Notes under the pieces: generated by a model
Databases searched by the model: none
What the model was told of the DNA's origin: nothing
Seen by the model: the letters and a program-made list of their open reading frames with translations, nothing else
Translations under genes and position numbers: made by a program
In this document: in pieces, positions 22,814 to 33,564 of the stretch
Numbering within the stretch: the stretch's first letter is position 1
Layout of the letters: each line of letters opens with the position of its first letter
From: Smittium culicis
Lineage: Eukaryota; Kickxellomycota; Harpellomycetes; Harpellales; Legeriomycetaceae
Assembly (NCBI GenBank): GCA_001970855.1
Contig: LSSN01001538.1
Location: 1 to 64,000, forward strand
Length of the DNA stretch: 64,000 nucleotides
Reading direction: 5' to 3'

Positions 22814-25438
22814 ATGGAAAATACCGATGATGTCAAACCACCTGTCGTCTCTCTAGCCGTTAGAAACGGCTTCGGTACTGCTGGCCGTCCTGTCGAGCTC
22901 TATGTAAACTACTATGAAGTCAAAACCATCTTGGAAAAATGCGTTTACCAGTATGACATCGAGATCACCCAAAAGCCCCGCGAGCCCAGAGAAGGCGAAA
23001 CCGCTCCACCTGCCCCAATCAGAGAAAAAAAACTCCCCCCAAGATTTGCCCGCGAACTATTCGACGCCTTCGTCAACCAGTACGGAAACTCCGCCCTCGC
23101 TGGTATCTTCGTCGCCTACGACGGTGCCCGCTGTGCCTACTCAGTCTCCAGATTACCCCTCGACTCTAAATCTCAAGTCTTTGAGATCTCCCACTCTGAA
23201 GGTGGCGGTGGCCGTGCCAGAACCTACCTCGTCAAGGTCATGGAAGCCGCTGAAATCGACCTACGTGCCCTATGGGACCTCACCAAAGGTAAAGACGTCG
23301 AACCTTCCGTATCCAGCTCCAGCTTACGCGTCCTAGATACCGTCCTCTACCAAGACATCTCCAAAACTCACTTTAAAGTCGGCAGATCTTTCTTTACCTC
23401 CGCTGACTCCCGCGGTTTAGGCCAAGGTATCGACTTATGGCGCGGTGTCTTCCAGTCTATTAAAGCCGGTATGTCCAAGCTATACCTAAACTTGGATATC
23501 GCTAACACCACCTTCTTGCACGCTGGCCCCCTCATCGAATTCGCCCTATCTGTCCTCCAAATGAGAGACCCAGGTGAGCTACAAGGCAGAAATAACCCCG
23601 AGTTCTGGCACCCCGTCAACCGCCTAATCAAAGGTACCACTATGATCATGAACCACAGAGGCAAAGGCATGAGCAAATTTAAAGCTAAAAGCCTCGCCAG
23701 TGTAGGCGCTGATCAAGCCACCTTCGATATGGTTGACCCCAAAACCAACGAAACCCGCAAAATTAGCGTTGCTGACTACATGAAAGAAAAATACGGTGTC
23801 AACCTCAGATTTCCTTTCTTGCCTTGCGTAGAATTCAGCAGAGGCAACTTCTTGCCCATGGAACTATGCGACTTGGCTCCTGGTATCCACCACAAGAAAA
23901 AACTCAACGAACAACAAACCGCTGAAATGATCCGTCACGCCTGTCTCAAACCCCACCTCAGACAAGAAATGATCCAGCGCAACTTTGACGATATGCGCTT
24001 AAGCCAAAGTGCCGCTATGAACGCTTTCAACTTCTCCATCAACGACAGAATGGTCCGCCTCAAAGCTAGAATGCTCCCTACCCCTGAAGTCTTCTACAGC
24101 GACAGATCCCGCGAACCTAGCGTCAGACCCAATGGCGGTGCTTGGAACATGAGAGATAAAGTCGTATGGAGAGGTACCGAACTTAACGTTTGGGGTGTTG
24201 CTGTCTTCATGGACCAGCGCAAAGCCAATATCAACGCTGTTCAAGATTTCATCCGCGTCCTAATCAACACTTGCAAAAATACTGGAATGAACATCAACAA
24301 CACTAGGCCTCAAATCAAATACATTCCTGCCATGGGCAATGTCTCCCAACCCCTCCACCAATTCTTTAAATCTATCGGTGATGAAGCCCGCGCTTTCCCA
24401 CAAATGATCTTATGTATCTTGCCATCTACTTCGTCCGTCTTGTACGGTAAGATTAAAAGCGCTGCTTACACTGAACTCGGTGTTCACACCCAATGTATGG
24501 TCGGTAAAAACATCTTCAAGCCAAACCCTCAATATTGCGCTAATCTTTGCCTCAAAATGAATGTCAAGATGGGTGGTATCAGTGCTGCTTTGAAACCAAC
24601 TAGCTTGCCCGTCGTTAGCGAAGCCCCTACCATCATTTTAGGTGCTGACGTAACTCACCCAGGTATTGGTGAACTTGACCGCCCCTCTATTGCTGCCGTT
24701 GTTGGCTCCATGGACTCAAACTTCTGCAAATATAAAGCCATGCTCGCTAAACAAGGTCCCAGAATTGAAATCATCCAAGATTTAACCAATATCGTCCGTG
24801 ACCAACTCATCAGCTTCTTCCAATCCACTGGATTCAAACCAAAGAAAATCATCTTCTACCGTGATGGTGTCTCTGAAGGCCAATTCGCTGAAGTAATGGC
24901 TAAAGAAGTTCAAGCCATCACTGATGCTTGCGAGTTGTTGGAAAAAGGATACCTGCCAAAGATCACTTTCGTCATCGTCAAAAAAGGCCATAGAACTCGA
25001 TTCATGCCCATTGGCAGAAACGATGCTGACAGAAGCGGTAACTGCATGCCCGGAACTGTAGTTGACACCGACATCGTCAGCCCATACCTCTACGACTTCT
25101 ACCTCCAAAGTCACTCGGGTATCCAAGGCACATCCCGCTGTGTCCACTACATCGTCTTGAAGGACGAAAACGGTTTCACTCCCGACTCCATCCAAACCCT
25201 CTCCTACAACATGTGCTACTTGTACGCCATCTGCACTCGCTCCGTATCTCTCGTCCCATGTGTATACTACGCACATCGCGTCGCGTTCAGATCGCGCAGT
25301 CACACCAAAGAAACTTGGAGCAACTCAGAATCTGGCAGTGTCGCCAGCGGGTTCCAAAACGAATACGTCGCTCCTGAGATCAAACCTGAGCTTTTGCCCG
25401 TACACGATAGACTCAAACAGTCCATGTACTTTATGTAA
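22814..25438 (+). CDS. AGO1: Argonaute (AGO clade), catalytically complete, intronless
   Basis: An 874-aa protein with the full AGO layout: N domain (about 15-165), linker (about 190-240, FFTSADSRGLGQGIDLWRG), PAZ (about 240-372, ending near KKLNEQQTAEMI), MID (about 420-560) and PIWI (about 530-835). The slicer tetrad is complete: D612 in GADVTHP, E652 in PRIEIIQDL, D684 in IIFYRDGVSEGQF and H821 in YYAHRVAFRSRSH. The conserved SGIQGTSRCVHY segment is present. It ends QSMYFM, an AGO-type hydrophobic C-terminus. The protein should bind small RNAs and cleave complementary transcripts in quelling-type defence against transposons or in gene regulation. The gene is single-exon and uses C-ending codons heavily, unlike NOT1 or the LINEs beside it, which suggests selection for high expression; a foreign origin is less likely given the ordinary fungal-like protein. 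It has a long C/T-rich leader. No Dicer or RdRP gene is in the window. Confidence 0.97.
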   Translation: MENTDDVKPPVVSLAVRNGFGTAGRPVELYVNYYEVKTILEKCVYQYDIEITQKPREPREGETAPPAPIREKKLPPRFARELFDAFVNQYGNSALAGIFVAYDGARCAYSVSRLPLDSKSQVFEISHSEGGGGRARTYLVKVMEAAEIDLRALWDLTKGKDVEPSVSSSSLRVLDTVLYQDISKTHFKVGRSFFTSADSRGLGQGIDLWRGVFQSIKAGMSKLYLNLDIANTTFLHAGPLIEFALSVLQMRDPGELQGRNNPEFWHPVNRLIKGTTMIMNHRGKGMSKFKAKSLASVGADQATFDMVDPKTNETRKISVADYMKEKYGVNLRFPFLPCVEFSRGNFLPMELCDLAPGIHHKKKLNEQQTAEMIRHACLKPHLRQEMIQRNFDDMRLSQSAAMNAFNFSINDRMVRLKARMLPTPEVFYSDRSREPSVRPNGGAWNMRDKVVWRGTELNVWGVAVFMDQRKANINAVQDFIRVLINTCKNTGMNINNTRPQIKYIPAMGNVSQPLHQFFKSIGDEARAFPQMILCILPSTSSVLYGKIKSAAYTELGVHTQCMVGKNIFKPNPQYCANLCLKMNVKMGGISAALKPTSLPVVSEAPTIILGADVTHPGIGELDRPSIAAVVGSMDSNFCKYKAMLAKQGPRIEIIQDLTNIVRDQLISFFQSTGFKPKKIIFYRDGVSEGQFAEVMAKEVQAITDACELLEKGYLPKITFVIVKKGHRTRFMPIGRNDADRSGNCMPGTVVDTDIVSPYLYDFYLQSHSGIQGTSRCVHYIVLKDENGFTPDSIQTLSYNMCYLYAICTRSVSLVPCVYYAHRVAFRSRSHTKETWSNSESGSVASGFQNEYVAPEIKPELLPVHDRLKQSMYFM

Positions 25439-26339
25439 CTTTGCCTATATAAAAAATTAAAAAAGTTTACCGTATTCACAACCCCCCCCCCCTACTTACC
25501 AAAAACCACATCCTACTTGTTTCTTTGCTGGCTCTTTTTTTTTTTTTAATTTACTTTCGCCTCACCTCTCTTTATTTTCTCCCTTTGACCTTTCTGTTCA
25601 CTACTAATATTACTATTTATTACTTAATATATCTTTAATTTATTTATTTTTTTATAAAGTTATAAATATAAAGCCTTGGTCAGGGTTGATTTTTTATTTT
25701 ATTTTATTTACTTCATAGTTCTTGTAAATCACTTTTACCATCACCATTCACCCCCCTACATCTATCTCTAACCTCTACAAGTATTCCTCCCCCCCTATCC
25801 CCCATATTTTAAAAATAAACAATTGGTCTTGTTCGTCTAATTCGTTTCTCGCCCACGAGCATCTCGCCACTTCTTCCTACCTTCCACTCAACAAACTGCC
25901 AATAAGGGGAGGGAAACCACATCTTGGTTCTATTTTACAACTAGAACTCGAAAAAAAAAAAAACGCCTAAACTATTAGTTAAGTTCGTACCATGAGCGAG
26001 TTAATGACTCGTGGGGGAAAAGTATTAGAGTGGTTTAGTAAAGTAAATCAAAAAAAAAAAAAAAGAAAGTATCAGCGGATTGAAAAGTATGCGTAAGAAG
26101 GTTCAAAAAAAAAAAGTTTTGTAAAAAAAATAAAAAAGAGGTGAGAAGGCCTAGTTTCTGGCTTATACACAACACATAGAAAAGAAAACTTAGTTTATTT
26201 GGTATAATATAATAATAATAAAAAATAGTTTTAGTAATAAAGATAAAATAAAAGTAGTAGTGATTAGATATATGTGAATTATAAAAAAGAAACTAATACA
26301 GTATCATTATTGCAGTACATATCAAAATTGCCATTAAAA
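25439..26339. terminator. Convergent 3' region between Argonaute and NOT1
   Basis: AGO (+) and NOT1 (-) end tail to tail here. The AGO side is C/T-rich with a long C run near 25482-25494 and T runs; the NOT1 side has A runs near 26050-26130. Both 3' UTRs and poly-A sites must lie here. AATAAA-like hexamers are frequent in the background, so none is assigned. No gene seen. Confidence 0.45.
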
Positions 26340-29300
26340 TCAAAAGGCTGTAGAACCTGTTAGTGGGTTAGATATCATACCAGCATTTGTAGTGATGTTT
26401 GAAGGATCATTCAGTTTGGATTGATGCAAGATCGAGTTTTCAGCTTCTACGCCGTTATTGCTACTGTTCATTGCAGCATTCAGGTTCGTAAACCCTGCTA
26501 GATTGCTAGAAGATGGGTTAGTGTTAGCAGGATTAAAACTACTGGCAACAACCGTTAATATTTCTTTGATTTGCGGAGTGATGTTTGAAAAGCTTTGTGA
26601 CCAGAATTCGTATTTGGGATTTAAGACTAGTTCTGATACTGTTACCAATAATCCCCATGGGAAAGGTTGGTTGACTGTAACTCGTTCTATTAGCACCCTG
26701 GTTACTAGCTCTTTAATACCTAGATCGAAATTAGATTTATCTAGGAAAAGCGTAAACAACAACTCACTTACATAGTGCGTGTGAGTAGATGGGTATCTTA
26801 AATGGTTTATAAAGGAACTCAAAAGCAAATAGCGCCCTTCAAAGTCAAAGTTGGCCAAAAGAGTGTTGATAAGCTTCAGAATATTGGATTTAACACTAGC
26901 AGAGATGGACTTTGGGTCAACTGTCTTCTTGTCCACCAAAAGCTCTCCGCCTGCTGACATAACAACGAAGTGCATTACAAGAGAGTTTATTAGTTTGATG
27001 TCGTATTTGGATTTTCCTTCCAAGAGAATCATACGCTGGTCAATGCTGCTTAAGGTACCAGGATATAATGAAAGCTTTTTAACTATATCATTAGCAAAAG
27101 ACTCAGGCTTTCCCTGCTGAATATAATTGTCTAGCTGGTCAAGCCATCCTGATTTTCTTAAATTTAAGGAGTAATCAGATCCTATTCTTGGTGGAATATT
27201 TGACGACTCTAAAAATTCCATCTTCATGTTTGACGAAAAGGGCTCTTCAAGTGCCATTCCACTAGTAAAAGCACTTAGAAGAAGGTTTCTAGTTTGTATA
27301 CAAGTCACAGGTACAGCATCACATAAAGCGAATGCATGTTCTGTTAAAAAGCTAGGGTAATCGTGAAGAATAACCAAGATTACACGAACTGTACCTCTAT
27401 ACAACAAGCAAACAGAGTCAGTGACTACTCCCTTTTCAACAAATGGCTCTAAAGATTCGAGCTGAGCAACTAAGATATCCTCAACCAATCTCCATGTATA
27501 TTTATTCTCAAGTAATATAGGCAAGTAATGTTGATTCATAACTATTGAAAGCCAAGCAAAAGTGAAGCCTGCTACAAAAGAAGGGCGGACGGCCAATAAA
27601 GCCTGTCCAATAAGTCTTAATGCCTCTAAATGTAGTTTTTTATCAATAAAATAACCACTAATTGAGTGAGATGCTTTTCCTAATTCATTTATAATGATTG
27701 TAAGGAGGCGGAAATAAGGCTTCTGTTTCTTAGAAAAGTGTGCACCAAAGTGATCCTTAACAAGGAGTAATACATACGTGTTTAGAAATTGTTTTAATGG
27801 TAGTAAAATTTCGCTGTTTGACACACTAGTCTTTTGAGGTATTCTGCTTTCACTGTTGACAGCACCTTGATTCTCATCTGAGTCCATAGCTTCTGAGTTG
27901 TGTTTATTAGCTCTAACCATCCAAATAACCATTTTAGCTAAGCCATCTATAATTTGATAGCTTTGATTAGTTGAAGTACTATCTGATTCAGGTAAAATTG
28001 AATCTGAATTCGATAGATTGGTATTGTTGTTTGATCCAGAGTTATTAATTGCTGGAGTACCAGAATTGATAAAACCTAAATCATTAGTAGATAGTTTTGC
28101 ATTTCCCTTGTGTGAACCTACATTCATCCCATGAGGAATTCCAGTATTGTCATTTAGCGATGGTTGGGTTTGTCTAATATTTGGCATATTTATTGAGGCA
28201 GAAGTATCAGAAGGTTGTGACAAGAAGGATGAGAGTGGGTCAAGGGAAGATTGATTAAAGTCTTGGTTAGCCCCAAATGATCCTGTAGAAACTAATCCAT
28301 TTTCGAATGATTCTATTGCATAAGAGATACAGTAGCTGAAAAAGTGTGAGATCTTATCTACATGAGAGCCATAGTCAGTATTGACATTTTTTAAATCGAG
28401 AACCTGATATGTTTGAGACATTAAAGAATAAAATGTCGAGTCAGAGACATTGGATAGTTCATTAAACTGTGCCCAGTTTGATAAAATTTGCTTAGAAGTT
28501 TCGTTGCTAACTAGGTCTAGGTTGGGATTTGAAGAGAAATAATCTGCGCTCTCATCAAAAACATCATTTGAGGAGTTGCGGTATTGCTTAAAGTCTCTAA
28601 TAAGGTTGTTAATCTGTGATATTTGCTCTTTTGGAATTGTTGGGGGCTCGTTAGAATTTTCATTTTGCAAGTATAGTTGATAAAGAGATTCGATAGTAGC
28701 GGTAAAGTCCTGTGGTAATGCTGAAATTGCTTGCTCGATGACAGCCTTCCTTACTAAATTTACGGAGAAGCTGATTACTGTTAAGTTTTTGGAGTCTATC
28801 AATTTGGCTAATTGGGAATCAAACTGACTGGAGTTTACTAAGCCTTCTGTAAGCAAGAGTAAAACTACCGGAACATTAAATCTGTCTTCGTTATCTGAGT
28901 AGGTTAACCAGCGACTGACTTCGCGTGCTATTGCTGGGAATATCTGACAAACTCTATAAAGAAGCAAAATGTTTAGCTCCAAGCCTAAGCGTGATTCAGT
29001 TTGAAGAAGTTGGTTAATTAACGACTGTGCAATCTCGATTATTGGACTCTCTCTTATGTTGAGCTTTGTCAAGATAAATAGGATTTCTTTAGCATAAGCT
29101 CTTAAAACGTGAGTTTGTGGAAGCGTCGCCAAAGACGCACCTGGAGCAGCAATTGAGACAAGCTTCTCTAATTCTGCCATAAGAAGGCAATATTCATCTA
29201 GTAGTTGTTGCACAGGTATAGCAGGGGCATTGAGAACACTATCTTGGTAGTTCATAGTTTCATTATTAAGAGCTAAGGTGCTATTTTTATCCAAAAATTG

Positions 29301-32300
29301 CGAGTCTAGTTTAGAGCTTACAGGTGTCGTAACAGTTTGACCTGTAGCAGATGGTGGAGTTGCGACTTGGCTAGGGAAGTGTGGAATCTGAGTAAAGTCA
29401 TCATAGATTCTCATAATAACTGGAGGAACACTCGCAAGTTTGATTCTCAGAATATCAGGGCAGTCAGCTGGATATGATAATAAGCTATGAGTTCCCATGT
29501 CATAGTAGGGTTGTCCAGTACGCTCTCGAGTACGCTTTCGGACCTGGAAAGTTTCAGCGAATATTTGATCTATTTGGATAGACGCACGCTCAATTGCTTC
29601 TTTCTCTGCAATTGCACAAGCGAGATCAAGATTATCGCTTACCAAACCTGCTGCCAACTGATTTGCAGTACTTTCCGGTAGAGATTCACTTAAAAGCCAT
29701 TCTCTAAAACCCAAATACATTTTACTTTTAAGTTGATCGCGACATAAACTAACAGCTTGGGCACCAGCTAAACCCCGTACCATAAGTTGTGCAGCTCTAT
29801 GCATTCTCTCCTCATTGGGCTCACCGCAAAAATCTCTTTGGACAGTGTCTCTTGTTGCTGATATGGCTACATAAACTGAGCGGGCGATGTGGATAGGAAT
29901 GGTTTCCAAAATAAACTTTTCAGCTAAAACAAAGAATAGCTTTTTAAAAGCAGGTTGGCTATTAAACAACGAGCCACACAAGTTGAATTGGGCATGTTGA
30001 AATAAAGCGCTCATTATATCTATTGTTATATCGGATGCTGTTAATGTAGGGATCTCGATAGCTGGCGTGGGTTTGGAAGCGGTTAGGTAGTTTTCTGAGT
30101 CAGAATTATTTGAAGAGCCGAGGTCGTGGATAAGAGCGTCAGTAGTGTGGGACATATGATCTCTGACAATCTGAGAAGGTGTAATGCTTTTAATATCTAG
30201 ACCGAGAGCTCGGCACAAAACCTCAATTTCAAATTTAAGGTTTAGTTTTAGCTCTGCAGTAGTATAAAGCTCCACAAGGACTGATATTGTTCTCATTAAC
30301 CAAGGGTTTGGAGGTTTAAAGACATACGAGTTAGAACATTGCTTCAAAACTTTACACACAAATGGGATTGCAACAATAAGCCTATCTGATTCGTACCCTT
30401 GGATAAGTAAAGCCTTCAATGAAATATTGTTTCTAATCAATGGCTTATTCCGGGCAAGAGTCATTCCACCAAGCCAAGATCCCAGATTGCCTAGTTGACC
30501 ACGGTCGCGGGAACTAGAAACAGTAGATTCAGCATTTAACAATTTCGTTATTGATTTGAGCGTATTACTAAGCAAAAAGTCATCTATAGGATCAATTCCA
30601 AGGTACTCAATGAACTTGAAATATATGTCATGGTAGTTTGGCTCCTGACCTGCTCTTTTGACTAGTGCTGAACTTAACCACGCACAATGCTTGACGTCAA
30701 GAACACTTTTAACTTCCATAGTTTTAGTTTCAATATTTACTAGCGAAAGATTATTTAAAGCGAATTGGATTTTATCCTTCACAGGCTCAGAAGGTTCTTC
30801 TTGAATTTTCAACAATGGGGACAAGGTGTGAATATTGGATTGAATAGCAGTAAATTTGTCAGTCGAGTTTCTCACTTCAACAGGAACGACTTGATTCTCT
30901 AAAGGGTCATCAAGGCCAGTACCATTAGATTTAGAAGGAAGTTGAAGGTGAGTGGACATTATGGACTTAACTAAGTTTGCAGTTTCTGGGTCACGTTGTA
31001 TAATTTGAGGGATTTGAGAAACAACAATACAAAATGATGGCCAGGTTTCAAGCCTTTCAGCAAACTGTTGCATTGCCACAACTCCAAATTGGAAGGTTTT
31101 GGTTGATGCGCCTGATAGTAAGGAATCCTTTACAAGATCAATAACAGTTGCTTCAGAGGCGGGAGAATACATATGACGTCTTACAAGTTGACCTACCAGG
31201 AAAGCAGTTGTAGTTAGCTCTTTTTCGGGATAGTTCGAAAAGAATTTATACTCATCTATTGGGTATTGAACAGCGTGGGCATAAGTCCTTCTTTTATAAA
31301 CCTGGGGAGAATCTCTCAGCGCAGATAAAATTTCTAGCATTTTTTCAAGGTTGTAATCACCCCTGTATAACTTCAAGAACAAATTCTCAGCGTCTTTTTC
31401 AATCATTTCATCTGAAATTTTAGAGCTTACACCAGCTAAAGATTTGAGCTCAGGAAGCAATGACACGTACTGCAAGTATAATGCTTTAAGATTGGCTGTA
31501 TTATTTGCAGACATAGAGATGTGGCTCAGCGCTGAGAATATTGTTTCAAGTTCCTCAATTACCCAGCCTTCAATTGTAATTTCAGATTCCCCACGCTGTC
31601 TGGTACTTTCATTTTGGATCTTTATTTGAATAACTTCTAATGCAGGGTGGATGATATCTGAACCCAAGTCAGTAAGCATAGAAACAAACCATGCATCAAA
31701 AACAATATAACCTCTGCGTGATGCAAGCACAGCGAGTTCTAATATGAAATCTAACATTGTAAGATCGTCAACTCTTGGTTGCAGTAAAATATCAAGGTGC
31801 AAGTTAACCGAAACTAGGACATCTAAACTTGGCCTTAATAGAGCTGAGCTACTGCGGTAAAGTGAGCATAAAATGGAGAGCAGCATACTTCTGTTTAGAG
31901 TGCGCAATAGATTGAAAAACAAAATAGAGTCTGGGTGCTTTCTAAGTAAAAAACGAGTAGAGTTTTGCTGTATAAGAGGAAATTGCGTGAAATTTTGCGA
32001 TTTAAGCCGAATAAGTCCAAGGGTTATAAGGATGGGAAATTCTTGGTTAGCACGATCTAAAATTGGCTGGGCATGGTCTTTAAAACTGGTGTCTAAAAAC
32101 TGGACTAGACTTTGAAGTAAGTTTAAAGAATTCCAAACACTAGAAACCATTTTAGTTACAGCAGGTCTGTAGATTACATAAAAAGATTCAACTAAAGCAG
32201 GCGACAAAACAGGTATGCCAAAATCAAAATTTAAATCAGCTAGTTGGCCCAATTCAGGAACAATCTTAATAAAATTGAATTTTGCATTTTGGTCAGCCCA

Positions 32301-33182
32301 TCCTTTGCACAGTTCGCCTATTGGAAAATAAGGCTTAGGATTTTTTTCTTTTATAGAGACGGCTTTAATCCATGTTTTAACAAATAATATTAAACCGTTT
32401 TTTCCAGAGAATGAAATGTAAGATTCTGGGATAAAGCTTAAAACTGAAAACCATGAAACTTCAGCGGCGATTTTAACAAGCGCTTCTCCCAATAGCGCAG
32501 GATCCCAGGCAGAAGATTTGTCTTCGTTAGAACATAATCTATTGAGAATTGAGCATACGAAATCTATATCATACGAAGGACCAGCGGCCATCATATTTTG
32601 ACGAACATTTGCCAACAAATCGGCAAGCTGAACGCTAGAGGAAATATCTTGGGGGTTAATTTTCGAGAAGCTCTCTAGCGGATCCATTGTAGTTTTCACT
32701 GTTGTAGAAGAAGATGGATGATAAATATTGGCTGAGATTTCTGATACTCTGTGTTGTTCAAGTAGATGAGTTATCTGCTTAGCTTTAAAAAGGTATAATA
32801 ATTGGTTATTAATAAAGAAGATGTACGTAAGAAAATAAGAGATAAAGAAAGTACCTTGGTATGATAACCTATTGTAGGAACTATTTGATGAAAAGTTGAG
32901 AAGATAGGTTAAAGATAAAGAAAGTCTATCACTTTTTAGCTCAAAAAGATCAATAATATCAAAGAGAAGAAAATCACTAGCGTTTTTATAATAGAGAGGC
33001 AGCTGTGATGTTTCAAAGTAGCTTTTCAAAGATTCAAAAAGTAAAGCAGATAGAACTTTAGATGAATCCAAGAATGGGCCAGATAAAATGGAGTTTGATA
33101 GAGCGCGAATAAAGAATTTTAGTACTTCTGAGCGATCAGTGTATGGTATAGAATCAGATAGATTATTGTCGAAAAATTGCAA
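26340..33182 (-). CDS. NOT1: CCR4-NOT complex subunit 1 (scaffold NOT1/CNOT1)
   Basis: A 2280-codon open frame. The N-terminal HEAT region includes LAVLASRRGYIVFDAWF (about 480-496). The CAF1-binding MIF4G domain lies at about 795-1020, with the signature LGNLGSWLGGMTLARNKP (about 895-912) followed by FKPPNPWLM and LKLNLKFEIEVLCRALGLD. The CAF40/CNOT9-binding DUF3819 domain (about 1085-1230) holds HRAAQLMVRGLAGAQAVSLC. An Asn/Ser-rich linker (about 1690-1740) precedes the C-terminal NOT1 superfamily domain (about 1790-2150: PSFVAGFTFAWLSIVMN, FALCDAVPVTCIQTRNLLL). The protein is the platform that holds the CCR4/CAF1 deadenylases and the NOT2-NOT3/5 module in mRNA decay. The start given is a TTG in an ORF open up to 33239, so the true N-terminus is upstream (see 33183-33564). 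A further small in-frame intron near 32783-32854 is possible. Confidence 0.96.
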   Translation of the reverse strand: MQFFDNNLSDSIPYTDRSEVLKFFIRALSNSILSGPFLDSSKVLSALLFESLKSYFETSQLPLYYKNASDFLLFDIIDLFELKSDRLSLSLTYLLNFSSNSSYNRLSYQGTFFISYFLTYIFFINNQLLYLFKAKQITHLLEQHRVSEISANIYHPSSSTTVKTTMDPLESFSKINPQDISSSVQLADLLANVRQNMMAAGPSYDIDFVCSILNRLCSNEDKSSAWDPALLGEALVKIAAEVSWFSVLSFIPESYISFSGKNGLILFVKTWIKAVSIKEKNPKPYFPIGELCKGWADQNAKFNFIKIVPELGQLADLNFDFGIPVLSPALVESFYVIYRPAVTKMVSSVWNSLNLLQSLVQFLDTSFKDHAQPILDRANQEFPILITLGLIRLKSQNFTQFPLIQQNSTRFLLRKHPDSILFFNLLRTLNRSMLLSILCSLYRSSSALLRPSLDVLVSVNLHLDILLQPRVDDLTMLDFILELAVLASRRGYIVFDAWFVSMLTDLGSDIIHPALEVIQIKIQNESTRQRGESEITIEGWVIEELETIFSALSHISMSANNTANLKALYLQYVSLLPELKSLAGVSSKISDEMIEKDAENLFLKLYRGDYNLEKMLEILSALRDSPQVYKRRTYAHAVQYPIDEYKFFSNYPEKELTTTAFLVGQLVRRHMYSPASEATVIDLVKDSLLSGASTKTFQFGVVAMQQFAERLETWPSFCIVVSQIPQIIQRDPETANLVKSIMSTHLQLPSKSNGTGLDDPLENQVVPVEVRNSTDKFTAIQSNIHTLSPLLKIQEEPSEPVKDKIQFALNNLSLVNIETKTMEVKSVLDVKHCAWLSSALVKRAGQEPNYHDIYFKFIEYLGIDPIDDFLLSNTLKSITKLLNAESTVSSSRDRGQLGNLGSWLGGMTLARNKPLIRNNISLKALLIQGYESDRLIVAIPFVCKVLKQCSNSYVFKPPNPWLMRTISVLVELYTTAELKLNLKFEIEVLCRALGLDIKSITPSQIVRDHMSHTTDALIHDLGSSNNSDSENYLTASKPTPAIEIPTLTASDITIDIMSALFQHAQFNLCGSLFNSQPAFKKLFFVLAEKFILETIPIHIARSVYVAISATRDTVQRDFCGEPNEERMHRAAQLMVRGLAGAQAVSLCRDQLKSKMYLGFREWLLSESLPESTANQLAAGLVSDNLDLACAIAEKEAIERASIQIDQIFAETFQVRKRTRERTGQPYYDMGTHSLLSYPADCPDILRIKLASVPPVIMRIYDDFTQIPHFPSQVATPPSATGQTVTTPVSSKLDSQFLDKNSTLALNNETMNYQDSVLNAPAIPVQQLLDEYCLLMAELEKLVSIAAPGASLATLPQTHVLRAYAKEILFILTKLNIRESPIIEIAQSLINQLLQTESRLGLELNILLLYRVCQIFPAIAREVSRWLTYSDNEDRFNVPVVLLLLTEGLVNSSQFDSQLAKLIDSKNLTVISFSVNLVRKAVIEQAISALPQDFTATIESLYQLYLQNENSNEPPTIPKEQISQINNLIRDFKQYRNSSNDVFDESADYFSSNPNLDLVSNETSKQILSNWAQFNELSNVSDSTFYSLMSQTYQVLDLKNVNTDYGSHVDKISHFFSYCISYAIESFENGLVSTGSFGANQDFNQSSLDPLSSFLSQPSDTSASINMPNIRQTQPSLNDNTGIPHGMNVGSHKGNAKLSTNDLGFINSGTPAINNSGSNNNTNLSNSDSILPESDSTSTNQSYQIIDGLAKMVIWMVRANKHNSEAMDSDENQGAVNSESRIPQKTSVSNSEILLPLKQFLNTYVLLLVKDHFGAHFSKKQKPYFRLLTIIINELGKASHSISGYFIDKKLHLEALRLIGQALLAVRPSFVAGFTFAWLSIVMNQHYLPILLENKYTWRLVEDILVAQLESLEPFVEKGVVTDSVCLLYRGTVRVILVILHDYPSFLTEHAFALCDAVPVTCIQTRNLLLSAFTSGMALEEPFSSNMKMEFLESSNIPPRIGSDYSLNLRKSGWLDQLDNYIQQGKPESFANDIVKKLSLYPGTLSSIDQRMILLEGKSKYDIKLINSLVMHFVVMSAGGELLVDKKTVDPKSISASVKSNILKLINTLLANFDFEGRYLLLSSFINHLRYPSTHTHYVSELLFTLFLDKSNFDLGIKELVTRVLIERVTVNQPFPWGLLVTVSELVLNPKYEFWSQSFSNITPQIKEILTVVASSFNPANTNPSSSNLAGFTNLNAAMNSSNNGVEAENSILHQSKLNDPSNITTNAGMISNPLTGSTAF

Positions 33183-33564
33183 AAATGTGACTACTTTAAA
33201 TAAATGGATGTATCCAGTGGTACCTTCCCTGATTAGTATCTATCAAATGCGTTTAATAAAGGTTAAATTAATATCTGATAGCGAAAGGTGGTGTATCAAG
33301 GCTCTTACTTTTTTTAAAATTGGCAGGTATTCACGAACGTTGTTTTTATTTAGAGTGAAAAGGAGATGGCTTATTCCGGCTCTTGCCAGAGTCGATTGAG
33401 TATTTAAATTCTTTTGGTCCAAAATTATTAAAGACGGGTATGAAGGAGGAGTGATCTTTAAGAATAGATTTTAGTAAATTCTTAATATAAGTAACAATGA
33501 AAGAAAGCTGAGTTATTGCCTCATAATAAAAAGCTGACTTATACCTCCAAAGTATAAATAACAA
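33183..33564 (-). other. NOT1: Probable 5' coding exon and intron of NOT1 (structure unresolved)
   Basis: The main NOT1 frame stays open upstream to a TAG at 33240-33242. That TAG can be the end of a 69-nt GTAAGAG...GATAG intron (33240-33308) that joins in phase to an upstream frame reading QSTLARAGISHLLFTLN. A neighbouring frame (33564-33346) reads ITQLSFIVTYIKNLL and then FNNFGPKEF, which resembles the start of NOT1 proteins in other eukaryotes. The two upstream frames differ by one register and I could not find a single consistent splice pattern, so the first exon is left open. Confidence 0.45.

Noticed and set aside
24782..25303. 173-aa antisense frame inside Argonaute
   Set aside because: Antisense shadow produced by the strong C-ending codon bias of AGO; the Asp/Val/Glu-rich translation has no family resemblance.
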